Positions 8,758-18,333 are shown, counted from the first letter of the stretch. The stretch is DNA of 64,000 nt from Prevotella sp. (GCA_022769825.1 JALEJI010000060.1:1-64000), one strand, 5' to 3'. Program-made: numbers and translations. Notes: generated by a model not told the origin, from the letters alone.

Positions 8758-11700
8758 ATGGCTAAGAGATTTGCCGAGCACGACCGTCTTGATTTGACCA
8801 AGACAAACGAAAAGGTTTTAGCAGAGTGGGAGAAGAGCGACATCTTCCACAAGAGCATTGATGAGCGTGAGGGTTGCCCGAAGTTCATTTTCTTTGAGGG
8901 ACCTCCTTCAGCAAACGGTCATCCCGGCATTCACCATGTGCTGGCTCGTTCCATCAAGGACACATTCAACAGATACAAGACCATGAAGGGATTCCAGGTT
9001 CACCGCAAGGCGGGATGGGATACCCACGGACTCCCTGTTGAGTTGGGCGTAGAGAAGGAATTGGGCATTACCAAGAAGGATATTGACAACAAGGCTTCCG
9101 AGAAGTATATTTCTACTGAGGATTATAACCACAAGTGTCGTGAGAACGTGATGATGTTCACAGCCGAGTGGCGCGAACTCACCGAGAAGATGGGTTACTT
9201 CGTTGACCTCGACCATCCTTACATCACATACGACAACAAGTATATCGAGACGCTGTGGTGGCTCCTCAAGCAGCTCTACAACAAGGGCTTGCTCTACAAG
9301 GGCTATACCATCCAGCCATATTCTCCAGGCGCAGGTACAGGTTTGAGTTCTCACGAGTTGAACCAGCCTGGTTGCTATCGCGACGTTAAGGACCTCACTA
9401 CCACAGCCCAGTTCCTCATCAAGGATCCGAAGGCAAAGTGGACAAAGTGGGGCAAACCATACTTCATCGCATGGACTACAACCCCTTGGACCTTGCCATC
9501 TAACGTGGCTCTCTGTGTAGGTCCTAAGATTGACTACGTAGCCATCGAGACTTATAATCTCTACAATGGCGAGCCAATGACATTGATTATGGCTGAGAGC
9601 CGTATCAACGCTTACTTGAAGGCTGACCAGGAGTGCAAGGAGGGCGACCTGCTGCCATTCGACAAGGAGAAGAAGCAGTGCCCTTGGCGCATCGTTGACC
9701 GCATGAAGGGTACAGAGCTTGAGGGCATGCGCTACGAGCAGTTGATGCCTTGGGTGAAGCCTTGCGAGAAGGTGGACGACTTCGCACCTAAGTTTGTTAC
9801 AGAATATGCTGCCGCTCATCCTGAGAAGGTATTCGCTTCTGAGGACGGTCGCGACAAGCTCGTGGAGATGGAGAGCGAGGCTTTCCGTGTGATCCTCGGC
9901 GACTATGTGACAACAGAAGACGGTACTGGTATCGTACACATCGCACCTACTTTCGGTGCCGACGATGCCAAGGTAGCTAAGGATGCCAACATCCCAGCCC
10001 TATACCTTATTAATAAGAAGGGCGAGACCCGCCCAATGGTTGACCTTCAGGGTAAGTTCTACCTCATCGATGAGTTGGATAACAACTTTGTCAATGCTTG
10101 TGTAGACAAGGAGGCTTACGCTCATCACGCAGGCGACTACGTGAAGAACGCTTACGACCCTAAGTTCAACGTGGATGGCGTTTGGGACAAAAAGGCTTCT
10201 GAGAAGGCTGAGGACCTCAATATCGTGCTCTGCTATGAGTTGAAGCAGGAAGGCAAGGCTTTCAAGAGCGAGAAGCACGTTCACAACTATCCTCACTGCT
10301 GGCGTACCGACAAGCCAATCCTCTACTACCCATTGGATAGCTGGTTTATCAAGGACACCGCACGCAAGGAGCGCATGGTAGAACTCAACAAGACCATCAA
10401 CTGGCAGCCAGAGAGCACCGGTACAGGTCGCTTCGGCAATTGGTTGGAGAACTTGAACGACTGGAACCTCTCTCGTTCTCGTTTCTGGGGTACTCCATTG
10501 CCTATCTGGCGCGACGAGAATCGTGGTGAGAAGTGCATCGGTAGCTTGGAAGAGCTCTATGCTGAAATCGAGAAGTCTGTTGCCGCTGGCGTTATGAAGA
10601 GCAATCCTTTGAAGGACAAGGGCTTCGTGGTAGGCGACTACAGCCAGGAGAACTACGATAAGATTGACCTCCACCGTCCATATGTGGATAACATCGTATT
10701 GGTGAACGACGAGGGCAAGCCAATGTATCGTGAGAGCGACTTGATCGACGTTTGGTTCGATTCAGGTTCTATGCCTTACGCCCAGCTCCACTACCCATTC
10801 GAGGGTGAGATGGCTCGTGGCACAGAGGCAGACCGTGACGCGCTCATCCACAGCACTTACGAGGGCTATGCCATCCCTCCTAAGAACTATCCTGCCGACT
10901 TCATCAACGAGGGTGTCGACCAGACACGTGGATGGTTCTTCACCTTGCATGCCATCGCTACGATGGTATTCGATAGCGTGGCATTCAAGAATGTGATTTC
11001 TTCAGGTCTCGTGCTCGATGCCAAGGGCAACAAGATGAGTAAGCACGTGGGCAACGTGACCAACCCATTCGAGATGATCGACAAGTATGGCGCCGACCCT
11101 GTTCGTTTCTACATGATGACCAACAGCGAGCCTTGGGACAACCTCAAGTTCGACCCTAACGGTGTCGACGAGACACGTCGCAAGTTCTTCGGTACCTTAT
11201 ATAATACATACAGCTTCTTCGCCCTCTATGCCAACGTGGATGGTTTCGATCCTAATGCAGCACAGGTGCCTACAGAGAAGCGCCCAGAGATTGACCGTTG
11301 GATTCTCTCTTCGCTCAACACTCTCATCAAGGGCGTTGACAAGGAGTTGGCTGGCTACGACCCAACCCGTGCAGGCCGTTTAATCGACGCATTCGTCAAC
11401 GACGACCTCTCCAACTGGTACGTTCGCTTGAACCGCAAACGTTTCTGGGGCAAGGAGATGAGCGAGGATAAGCTCAGCGCTTACCAGACCCTCTACACTT
11501 GCTTGATGACCGTGGCTAAGCTCTTGGCTCCATTCGCTCCATTCTATGCCGACCAGTTGTATCATGACTTGGGTGGCGAGTTGCAGAGCGTTCACTTGGA
11601 CAAGTTCCCTGTAGCTGACGAGGCAGCCATCGATCACGACTTGGAGGAGCGCATGGCCATCGCACAGAAGATTACCTCTATGGTATTGGCATTGCGCCGC

Positions 11701-12369
11701 AAGGTGAACATCAAGGTTCGTCAGCCACTCCAGCAGATTATGATTCCTGCCGTAGATGCTACCCAGAAGGCACACATCGAGGCTGTGGCTGGTTTGTTGA
11801 AGAACGAGGTGAACGTGAAGGAAGTGAACTTCATTGAGGGTCAGGGTATTCTGGTCAAGAAGGTGAAGTGTAACTTCCGTGTCATGGGTAAGAAGTTTGG
11901 TAAACTCATGAAGGGTGTAGCTGCTAAAATGAGCGGCTTGTCCCAGGATGAAATAGCATCGCTTGAGAAAGAAGGCTCCATGTCGTTTGAGGTTGAAGGC
12001 AATCCCGTCACTGTTGAGGCGGCCGACGTTGACATCATCTCTGAGGATATTCCTGGATGGCTCGTCAGCAACGATGGCAACTTGACAGTGGCCCTTGAGG
12101 TGGAACTGACGCCAGAGTTGAAGAACGAGGGCATGGCGCGTGAGCTTATCAACCGCATACAGAACATTCGCAAGGAAAGCGGATTCGAGATTACGGACCG
12201 CATAAGGCTCACCGTGGCTCCTAACGGGGAGACAGATGCCGCTATCAAGGCATTTGGCGACCTTATAAAGAGCCAGGTGCTTGCCAACTCTATCGCCATT
12301 GCCGACAACGATGGTACGGAGGTGGACTTGGATGACTTCAAACTGAACATAAAGGTTGAGAAAGACTAA
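8758..12369 (+). CDS. ileS: Isoleucyl-tRNA synthetase, IleRS2-type with rearranged HIGH motif
   Basis: A 1203-residue class I aminoacyl-tRNA synthetase that charges tRNA-Ile. The catalytic core begins GPPSANGHPGIHH (48-60). The canonical HxGH signature is replaced by GIHH at 57-60, with positions one and three swapped. The second signature is KMSKH (about residues 759-763). The large size and the C-terminal extension fit the long, eukaryal-like IleRS2 group, which is known for natural mupirocin resistance. WTTTPWTLPSN belongs to the CP1 editing region. Codon use is strongly biased (no ATA or AGG) up to about 11900 and then abruptly resembles the neighbouring genes. Start chosen at the ATG after the TAACTTTGC promoter. 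Confidence 0.97.
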   Translation: MAKRFAEHDRLDLTKTNEKVLAEWEKSDIFHKSIDEREGCPKFIFFEGPPSANGHPGIHHVLARSIKDTFNRYKTMKGFQVHRKAGWDTHGLPVELGVEKELGITKKDIDNKASEKYISTEDYNHKCRENVMMFTAEWRELTEKMGYFVDLDHPYITYDNKYIETLWWLLKQLYNKGLLYKGYTIQPYSPGAGTGLSSHELNQPGCYRDVKDLTTTAQFLIKDPKAKWTKWGKPYFIAWTTTPWTLPSNVALCVGPKIDYVAIETYNLYNGEPMTLIMAESRINAYLKADQECKEGDLLPFDKEKKQCPWRIVDRMKGTELEGMRYEQLMPWVKPCEKVDDFAPKFVTEYAAAHPEKVFASEDGRDKLVEMESEAFRVILGDYVTTEDGTGIVHIAPTFGADDAKVAKDANIPALYLINKKGETRPMVDLQGKFYLIDELDNNFVNACVDKEAYAHHAGDYVKNAYDPKFNVDGVWDKKASEKAEDLNIVLCYELKQEGKAFKSEKHVHNYPHCWRTDKPILYYPLDSWFIKDTARKERMVELNKTINWQPESTGTGRFGNWLENLNDWNLSRSRFWGTPLPIWRDENRGEKCIGSLEELYAEIEKSVAAGVMKSNPLKDKGFVVGDYSQENYDKIDLHRPYVDNIVLVNDEGKPMYRESDLIDVWFDSGSMPYAQLHYPFEGEMARGTEADRDALIHSTYEGYAIPPKNYPADFINEGVDQTRGWFFTLHAIATMVFDSVAFKNVISSGLVLDAKGNKMSKHVGNVTNPFEMIDKYGADPVRFYMMTNSEPWDNLKFDPNGVDETRRKFFGTLYNTYSFFALYANVDGFDPNAAQVPTEKRPEIDRWILSSLNTLIKGVDKELAGYDPTRAGRLIDAFVNDDLSNWYVRLNRKRFWGKEMSEDKLSAYQTLYTCLMTVAKLLAPFAPFYADQLYHDLGGELQSVHLDKFPVADEAAIDHDLEERMAIAQKITSMVLALRRKVNIKVRQPLQQIMIPAVDATQKAHIEAVAGLLKNEVNVKEVNFIEGQGILVKKVKCNFRVMGKKFGKLMKGVAAKMSGLSQDEIASLEKEGSMSFEVEGNPVTVEAADVDIISEDIPGWLVSNDGNLTVALEVELTPELKNEGMARELINRIQNIRKESGFEITDRIRLTVAPNGETDAAIKAFGDLIKSQVLANSIAIADNDGTEVDLDDFKLNIKVEKD

Positions 12370-12381
12370 TAATACGTCGTC

Positions 12382-12759
12382 ATGCAAGTAAAGCATTATT
12401 CTGACAAGGAGCTTGAAGAGTTCCGTGAGATTATCAACAACAAACTTAAGGTCGCAAGGCAAAGCTACAATGAGGCCATGGCGACCTTAAGCAACAAAAG
12501 TAATAACACGGACGCTGACACAGCTCCCACATATCATGTACTTGAAGAAGGGACGGAGGTGATAGAGCGTGAGAACCTGATACAAAAGGCGCAACGCGAA
12601 TACAAGTTCATCCAGTCGCTTGAAGCCGCCCTCGTCAGGATAGAAAACAAGACATATGGCATTGACCGAGTCACGGGGGAATTGATACCCAAAGACAGGT
12701 TGCGCCTTGTGCCTCATGCCACACTTAGTGTCGCCACTAAAAACGCGAGAAAGAAGTGA
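12382..12759 (+). CDS. TraR/DksA family protein lacking zinc-finger cysteines
   Basis: A 125-residue charged helical protein. The C-terminal segment ENKTYGIDRVTGELIPKDRL aligns with the DksA/TraR zinc-finger region (usual form YGxCxxCGxxI). There is not a single cysteine in the protein, so no zinc can be bound in the usual way. The N-terminal part (KELEEFREIINNKL and the helix up to about residue 90) would form the coiled coil that enters the RNA polymerase secondary channel in DksA. Bacteroidota members commonly lose most of these cysteines. It lies 12 nt after ileS and overlaps lspA by 4 nt, so the three are probably co-transcribed. Confidence 0.85.
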   Translation: MQVKHYSDKELEEFREIINNKLKVARQSYNEAMATLSNKSNNTDADTAPTYHVLEEGTEVIERENLIQKAQREYKFIQSLEAALVRIENKTYGIDRVTGELIPKDRLRLVPHATLSVATKNARKK

Positions 12760-13436
12760 AGAGAAAAGGACTTCTGGCATGGATCATTATCGCTGTCATT
12801 TTAATAATAGACCAGTTGATAAAGATTCATGTCAAGACAACTATGAGTTTAGGTGAATCAGTAAGGGTCACCAACTGGTTTTACATCACATTCATCGAGA
12901 ACAACGGAATGGCTTGGGGCATGACCTTTGTCAACAAGCTTTTCCTTAGCGTGCTGCGCGTCGTAGCCGTTTGTGCCATTGGCTGGTTTATATGGCAAGT
13001 GGTACGGCAGAAAGGCAGGACCGTCTTTGTGGTCTGCCTCTCCATGGTATTGGCTGGCGCCGCTGGCAACATCCTCGACTCGATGTTCTATGGACTTTGT
13101 TTTACGGCATCCACTCCTTACAGCGTGGCTTACACAGTGCCATTCGGCTCTGGATACACAAGCTTCCTTATGGGAAAGGTTGTGGACATGTTCTATTTCC
13201 CTATCATTCACAGCACTTGGCCCACATGGATGCCTTTGGTCGGTGGTGAGAGTTTCACTTTCTTCTCACCAGTATTCAATTTTGCCGACGCTTCCATCAC
13301 AACGGGCGTCATCTGCTTGCTGCTGTTCTGCTCAAAAGACCTCTCAACCATTGGAAGGACCATTGACAACGCTCGCGGAAAGCATGAAAAAGATAGCGGT
13401 GAGAAATCAAATACCGTAAAAGACACGAAAGGATAA
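12756..13436 (+). CDS. lspA: Lipoprotein signal peptidase II
   Basis: A 226-residue integral membrane aspartyl protease that removes the signal peptide of prolipoproteins. Catalytic motifs are visible: AGNILDSMFYG (first Asp) and FNFADASITTG (second Asp). Four hydrophobic segments are present, and IIDQLIKI matches the conserved N-terminal helix. It is longer than the usual 160-170 residues because about 60 residues containing CFTASTPYSVAY and MGKVVDMFYFP lie between the two Asp motifs, a pattern I associate with Bacteroidota enzymes. Translation starts at GTG 12756, inside a GTGA overlap with the stop of the DksA-like gene. Confidence 0.94.
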   Translation: MKRKGLLAWIIIAVILIIDQLIKIHVKTTMSLGESVRVTNWFYITFIENNGMAWGMTFVNKLFLSVLRVVAVCAIGWFIWQVVRQKGRTVFVVCLSMVLAGAAGNILDSMFYGLCFTASTPYSVAYTVPFGSGYTSFLMGKVVDMFYFPIIHSTWPTWMPLVGGESFTFFSPVFNFADASITTGVICLLLFCSKDLSTIGRTIDNARGKHEKDSGEKSNTVKDTKG

Positions 13437-13439
13437 GCC

Positions 13440-14300
13440 ATGAGAAAGGCATTGTTTTTCTTTATTGCGATAATGCTCGTCGAGGCCTTTGCCACGAGTT
13501 GCGACAACACCCCGTCTATAATCTCCTCTGGGGAGATGGAGAAAATCCTGTACGACTATCATCTTGCCGATGCCATGGCACTGCAAGCTGAGGGCGGATA
13601 TGAGAAGAACGCCTTTAAGTATCGTGCCGCGGTGCTCAAGAAATACAATGTCTCACAAGGCGAGTTCGACTCGTCAATGGTGTATTACATGCGCCACACC
13701 GATGAATTGCACACGATGTATCAACACATCTCAGATCGCATGCAAGAGGAAGCAAACAAGCTTGGCGCAAGTTCCTCAAGTGGCATTACCGCCGCTGGCG
13801 ACTCTGCCGACGTATGGAATGGCGAGAGGTCGTTGGCGCTTATACCTAACGAGCCTTACAACCTCTATTCTTTCAACCTCACCCCTGACACGACATTCCA
13901 CAAGGGCGACAAGTTGCTACTCAACTTCAAGTCAGACTTTATTTTCCAAGACGGGATGCGGGATGGCGTTGTCGTGCTCTCGGTTGTCCTTGGCAATGAC
14001 AGCGTGACTTCAAATGTATCGCATATTTCTTCATCCACGCCGATGTCGCTTATGATTTCCGACAACGACAGCCTTGGAATCAAGAAGATACGCGGATTCT
14101 TCATGCTATCGAAAAGCATGGATGCCAACACATCTTCCACGACACTTAAACTGATGAGCATTCACGACATCCAGCTCATCAGGATTCATCCGGCAAAACC
14201 CACAAATGGCAACACGCCAGCAACTCCGACCGATGGCAGGATTCCAGTTAACGCCAATGTCCCCGACTCGGATAGGATGAAGCCACAAGTGACAAGATAA
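13440..14300 (+). CDS. DUF4296 domain lipoprotein
   Basis: A 286-residue protein with a lipoprotein signal peptide: MRKALFFFIAIM, then FATSC with Cys21 as the lipidated residue. Residues of about 28-115 fit the DUF4296 domain (MEKILYDYHLADAMALQ, YNVSQGEFDSSMVYYMRH). The C-terminal 40 residues are rich in Pro, Thr and Asn and are probably disordered. It starts 3 nt after lspA; the pairing of lspA with a DUF4296 lipoprotein is common in Bacteroidales. Function is unknown. Confidence 0.82.
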   Translation: MRKALFFFIAIMLVEAFATSCDNTPSIISSGEMEKILYDYHLADAMALQAEGGYEKNAFKYRAAVLKKYNVSQGEFDSSMVYYMRHTDELHTMYQHISDRMQEEANKLGASSSSGITAAGDSADVWNGERSLALIPNEPYNLYSFNLTPDTTFHKGDKLLLNFKSDFIFQDGMRDGVVVLSVVLGNDSVTSNVSHISSSTPMSLMISDNDSLGIKKIRGFFMLSKSMDANTSSTTLKLMSIHDIQLIRIHPAKPTNGNTPATPTDGRIPVNANVPDSDRMKPQVTR

Positions 14301-14367
14301 GGAAAGACTAATTGGCCTTACCATCAAGAAAGAAACAAATCAAACTAATAGAATTAACAAATAAAAG

Positions 14368-16023
14368 ATGAGAAAACAAATACTCAAGGCTTTTTTCACG
14401 GCTGCTTTCCTCACGATGGCGACAGCCGCTGCCGCTTGCACCAATTTTATCGTGGCCAAGGGCGCTTCCACCGATGGCTCGGTCATGTGCACCTACAATG
14501 CCGATGACTATGGTATGTTCATCGGACTGGCGCATTACGCCGCTGGCACGCACCAAAAAGGCGAGATGAGAAAGGTGATAGACTGGGACACTAAGAAATA
14601 TCATGGTGAGATACCCGAAGCCCCCGTTACGTATAATGTCATTGGCAACATCAATGAGTTTCAAGTGACCATTGGCGAAACAACATACGGTGGCAGAGAG
14701 GAAATGGTCGACACGACCGGAATCATCGACTATGGCTCGCTCATCTATATTGCCTTGCAACGCTCAAGGACCGCAAGGGAGGCCATCAAGGTGATGACAT
14801 CGCTCGCCGAGAAATATGGTTACAACTCTGAGGGTGAGACGTTTACCATCTGCGATCCCAACGAGGCTTGGATCATGGAAATGATGGGCTGCGGTGGCGA
14901 CAAAAAGCAAAAGGTGGTATGGGTCGCCGTTCGCGTGCCAGACAATGCCATTTGCGGCCATGCCAACCAAAGCCGTATTGGCGTGTTCTCGCAATATCAA
15001 ACCGAGGTGCTTCACAGCAAGAACGTTGTCAGCTTCGCGCGCCAGAAAGGTTGGTATAAAGGCACAGACAAGGACTTCTCTTGGAAAAACACATACGCTT
15101 TCCCCGATTTCTCCGGACGCAGATGGTGCGAGGCGCGCGTGTGGAGCTTTTTCAACCACCACAAGGACATGAGCCGCTGGCTGCCTTGGGCCATTGGAAA
15201 AGACAAGAACGCGGAAGACATGCCACTTTGGATTGTCCCAAACAAGAAACTCAGCGTGAAAGACCTTGAGTCTGACATGCGCGACCACTATGAAGGCACG
15301 GAGCTGTCGGTTGCCGATGGCAAGGACATGGGGGGTGGCATATGGCAAATGCCTTACCGTCCGACTCCTTTGACATTCAAGGTGAATGGCAAGAGCTACT
15401 TCAACGAGCGTCCGACATCAACGCAGCAAACAGGTTTCTCTTATGTGTCTCAGATGAGGTCTTGGCTGCCACGCGAGATTGGTGGCGTGCTCTGGTTTGG
15501 CAACGACGACGGCAACATGATTGCCTACACGCCAATATACTGTGGCAACACGGTTCAGCCAGAGTGCTACAACACTCCTGGAGCCGATGCCGTGACATTC
15601 TCAATGAAGAACGCCTACTGGGTTTGCAACTGGGTGAGCAACATGGTCTACCCACGCTACTCAATGATGTTCCCAAGCCTGAAGACGGTACGCGACAGTT
15701 TGGAGGCAAGCTATTTCGCCAACCAAGCAGCCGTGGAAGCCAAGGCAAAGGAACTGTATAAGGACAATAAGGACGCGGCAATCAAATACCTCAACGATTA
15801 CAGTAACCAAAAGGCGCAGCAAATGCTTGCCCGTTGGCGCCAATTGGCTTTCTACCTCATCGTGAAATACAACGACATGACCGTAAAGCCTGAGGCTGAC
15901 GGCAAGTTCACGCGCACTAAAGAGGGCATAGGCGCAACCGTGGAGCGTCCTGGCTACCCGGAGGCTTTCAAGGAGAAGCTTGTCAAGGAGACTGGCGACA
16001 AGTTTGAGGTCCCCCAAGACTAA
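14368..16023 (+). CDS. C69 family dipeptidase (Ntn-hydrolase), secreted
   Basis: A 551-residue exported enzyme. A signal peptide (residues 1-23, ending TMATAAAA) is followed directly by Cys24 in CTNFIVAKGASTDGSV. In family C69 (PepD) the nucleophile is the N-terminal cysteine freed by processing, and here signal-peptide removal would expose it. The downstream motifs NANFT-like ETFTICDPNEAWIMEMMG and GHANQSRIG are typical of the family. It hydrolyses dipeptides, likely in the periplasm, supporting amino acid uptake. It is preceded by a 67-nt gap and lies on the same strand as lspA. Confidence 0.9.
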   Translation: MRKQILKAFFTAAFLTMATAAAACTNFIVAKGASTDGSVMCTYNADDYGMFIGLAHYAAGTHQKGEMRKVIDWDTKKYHGEIPEAPVTYNVIGNINEFQVTIGETTYGGREEMVDTTGIIDYGSLIYIALQRSRTAREAIKVMTSLAEKYGYNSEGETFTICDPNEAWIMEMMGCGGDKKQKVVWVAVRVPDNAICGHANQSRIGVFSQYQTEVLHSKNVVSFARQKGWYKGTDKDFSWKNTYAFPDFSGRRWCEARVWSFFNHHKDMSRWLPWAIGKDKNAEDMPLWIVPNKKLSVKDLESDMRDHYEGTELSVADGKDMGGGIWQMPYRPTPLTFKVNGKSYFNERPTSTQQTGFSYVSQMRSWLPREIGGVLWFGNDDGNMIAYTPIYCGNTVQPECYNTPGADAVTFSMKNAYWVCNWVSNMVYPRYSMMFPSLKTVRDSLEASYFANQAAVEAKAKELYKDNKDAAIKYLNDYSNQKAQQMLARWRQLAFYLIVKYNDMTVKPEADGKFTRTKEGIGATVERPGYPEAFKEKLVKETGDKFEVPQD

Positions 16024-16073
16024 TACACACACGATGTAGGGGGGCATGCTTATTAAACGCAGGCAAGATAAAT

Positions 16074-17201
16074 ATGGAGCAGAAGGAGATAACATTTGAT
16101 AAATTCATCCGCTGGAGTGGCATGATATTATTAGTCATTGCCACCATCTTGCTTGTCAAGTACCTCAGCGAAGTGCTCATCCCGTTTTTTGTGGCATGGC
16201 TTTTTGCCTACTTGCTCTACCCCATAGTCAAGTTTATTGAGAACAAGCTTCACATACGCGTGAGGGCCTTGTCCATCATCATCACGTTTATCTTCGTATG
16301 CTTTATCATCGGCTTGCTGGTCTGGCTCATAATACCACCGATGATAGAGCAGTTTCAGAAGCTCTACGACATACTTGCCAACTGGCTGCACGAGAGCACG
16401 CACACCAATAACATCTCAGCCTGGCTCTCCGAGAAGATAACGGAGAATCAACAGCAAATTGAACGATTCTTGAAGAGTGGCGACTTCGCCGACGCCATCA
16501 AGACCACGATGCCAAAGCTTTTCAACGTGATTGGAAAGACCGCGAACATCGTGATGAGCATCGTGGCGTCGCTCATCACGCTTCTCTACACATTCTTCAT
16601 CCTTCTCGACTATGAGCATCTTTCCAACAACTGGATACGCATCTTCCCGAAGAAGCATCGCCCGTTTTGGCATGAACTGGCTAAAGACGTGGAGAGAGAG
16701 CTCAACAACTATATTCGCGGACAAGGCACGGTGGCGTTCTGCATGGCGGTAATGTTCTGCATAGGCTTCACCATCATGGACTTCCCCATGGCCATAAGCC
16801 TTGGCATATTGATTGGCATCCTCGACTTGATACCATACCTGCATACCTTCGCCCTTATTCCCGCGGCGTTTCTCGCAATGCTTAAGGCCGCCGACACGGG
16901 ACAGAACTTTTGGATGATCTTTGGCATGGCCGTCGGCCTGTTCATCGTGGTGCAGGTTATAACCGACATGGTCGTCACGCCAAAGATAATGGGCAAGGCC
17001 ATGGGCCTTAACCCAGCCATCCTCCTTCTTTCGCTGTCGGTATGGGGCGCGCTGCTTGGCTTTATCGGACTGATAATCGCCTTGCCGCTCACCACTCTCA
17101 TCATTGCCTATTGGAAACGATATGTCACGAAGGAGGACACAAGGCCGACAGTCACTGATAATGTCAATGCGGCTCCGGAAAAGACGGTTGTCAATAAATA
17201 A
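16074..17201 (+). CDS. AI-2E family transporter (PerM/TqsA-like permease)
   Basis: A 375-residue membrane protein with about eight hydrophobic segments: a pair near the N-terminus (LLVIATILLVKYL, LIPFFVAWLFAYLLYPIV), a soluble central loop (about 95-150) and a C-terminal cluster (MAISLGILIGILDLIPYLH, LLSLSVWGALLGFIGLIIAL). The PYLHTF-type turn and overall layout match the AI-2E/PerM family. Members have been linked to signal export or ion/proton antiport; the substrate here is unknown. The charged tail (residues about 350-375) is cytoplasmic. Confidence 0.85.
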   Translation: MEQKEITFDKFIRWSGMILLVIATILLVKYLSEVLIPFFVAWLFAYLLYPIVKFIENKLHIRVRALSIIITFIFVCFIIGLLVWLIIPPMIEQFQKLYDILANWLHESTHTNNISAWLSEKITENQQQIERFLKSGDFADAIKTTMPKLFNVIGKTANIVMSIVASLITLLYTFFILLDYEHLSNNWIRIFPKKHRPFWHELAKDVERELNNYIRGQGTVAFCMAVMFCIGFTIMDFPMAISLGILIGILDLIPYLHTFALIPAAFLAMLKAADTGQNFWMIFGMAVGLFIVVQVITDMVVTPKIMGKAMGLNPAILLLSLSVWGALLGFIGLIIALPLTTLIIAYWKRYVTKEDTRPTVTDNVNAAPEKTVVNK

Positions 17202-17252
17202 AAAAGACGGTAAAGCTCGATTTCCCTCCCGGCGAGGGTCGTGATAAACAGT

Positions 17253-17346
17253 TCAGCCCCGTTTCCTCATCCCACATTGGGAAAAAGGAAACGGGGCTGA
17301 CGCTATTATTTTAACACAGGCGCGCAGGCATGTTTATGCGCGCCTG
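17253..17346. terminator. Two hairpins between convergent genes
   Basis: TCAGCCCCGTTTCC (17253-17266) pairs perfectly with 17287-17300 (14 bp, 20-nt loop). A second stem, CAGGCGCGCA (17317-17326) with TGCGCGCCTG (17337-17346), follows and is trailed by AATTGCTTTTT on the plus strand. They lie between the AI-2E permease (plus) and the ROK kinase (minus), so at least one probably terminates each transcript. Confidence 0.75.
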
Positions 17347-17355
17347 AATTGCTTT

Positions 17356-18333
17356 TTACAGATCCCAACCGATGGCTGAAGCGCCGAGCACGGCAGCCGA
17401 ACTGCCCTCAAGACTGCTGAACAGGAACTTGGCCTTGCCCTTGAAGATGGAAAGCACGTGGTTGTTGTAGCCTTCCTTGATAGGCTTCATGAGAAGCTCA
17501 CCTGCCTTTGTCATGCCACCGAAGAAGATGAATGCCTCTGGAGAAGAGAATGCGGCGAAATCGGCGCAAGCCTCGCCAAGCATGTGGCCAGTGAACTCAT
17601 AGATGTCGTTTGCGAGCTTGTCACCCTTGTTGGCGGCGATGCTGACATCGAGCGATGTAATCTTCTCTGGGTCAAGCTCACGCAAGATTGACGGGCGGTC
17701 TGTCTTGGCCAACATCTCGCGTGCCGTGCGCGCTACGCCTGTGGCCGAGCAATAAGCCTCCAAGCAACCCTTCCTGCCGCATCCGCAAGGACGTGCATTC
17801 TCACCACGGACAACCGTGACATGGCCAAGCTCTCCGGCGAAGCCATCACAACCGTAAACCAGCTGTCCATTGACGACAATGCCAGAGCCGACACCTGTGC
17901 CAAGCGTGATTTCTATGAAGTTCTTCATGCCGCGAGCGGCACCGTAAGTCATCTCGCCCACAGCGGCTGCGTTAGCGTCATTGGTAAGGGCTACGGGGAT
18001 GCCAAGCCTGTCGGAGAACATCTTTGCCAAAGGCACGATGCCATCATGACCCCACTTCAAGTTGGGGGCAAACTCGATGGTGCCAGTATAGTAGTTGCCA
18101 TTAGGCGCGCCGATACCCATCGACTTGATTTTATCTATGCCGCCAACTTGGTCGATAATCACCTGAAGGGCCTCTACGCAAGCGTCCACATAGTCCTCAA
18201 CCTTATCATATACTTGAGTCTTCACGGCCGTGGTGACCTTGATGTCTCCGCGAGAGTCGACAATGCCAAACACTGAGTTCGTTCCACCGAGGTCAAGACC
18301 TATGACATACGGCTTCATTACTGTTTCTTCCAT
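17356..18333 (-). CDS. ROK family sugar kinase (glucokinase-like)
   Basis: A 325-residue cytoplasmic kinase. The N-terminal phosphate loop is GLDLGGTNSVFG. The ROK zinc-binding consensus appears as GELGHVTV and CGCGRKGCLEAYCSA. TLGTGVGSGIV and FGGMTKAGELL are further ATPase-fold motifs. It probably phosphorylates glucose or a related hexose; the exact sugar is not fixed by sequence alone. The frame is open to 18468, but the ATG at 18333 is chosen because the extension is AT-rich and overlaps the promoter at 18391-18430. Confidence 0.9.
   Translation of the reverse strand: MEETVMKPYVIGLDLGGTNSVFGIVDSRGDIKVTTAVKTQVYDKVEDYVDACVEALQVIIDQVGGIDKIKSMGIGAPNGNYYTGTIEFAPNLKWGHDGIVPLAKMFSDRLGIPVALTNDANAAAVGEMTYGAARGMKNFIEITLGTGVGSGIVVNGQLVYGCDGFAGELGHVTVVRGENARPCGCGRKGCLEAYCSATGVARTAREMLAKTDRPSILRELDPEKITSLDVSIAANKGDKLANDIYEFTGHMLGEACADFAAFSSPEAFIFFGGMTKAGELLMKPIKEGYNNHVLSIFKGKAKFLFSSLEGSSAAVLGASAIGWDL

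Noticed and set aside
8758..11900. ileS 5' part as a recently acquired foreign gene
   Set aside because: The bias could be partly due to high expression, and there are no mobile element traces at its ends; intragenic recombination fits better.
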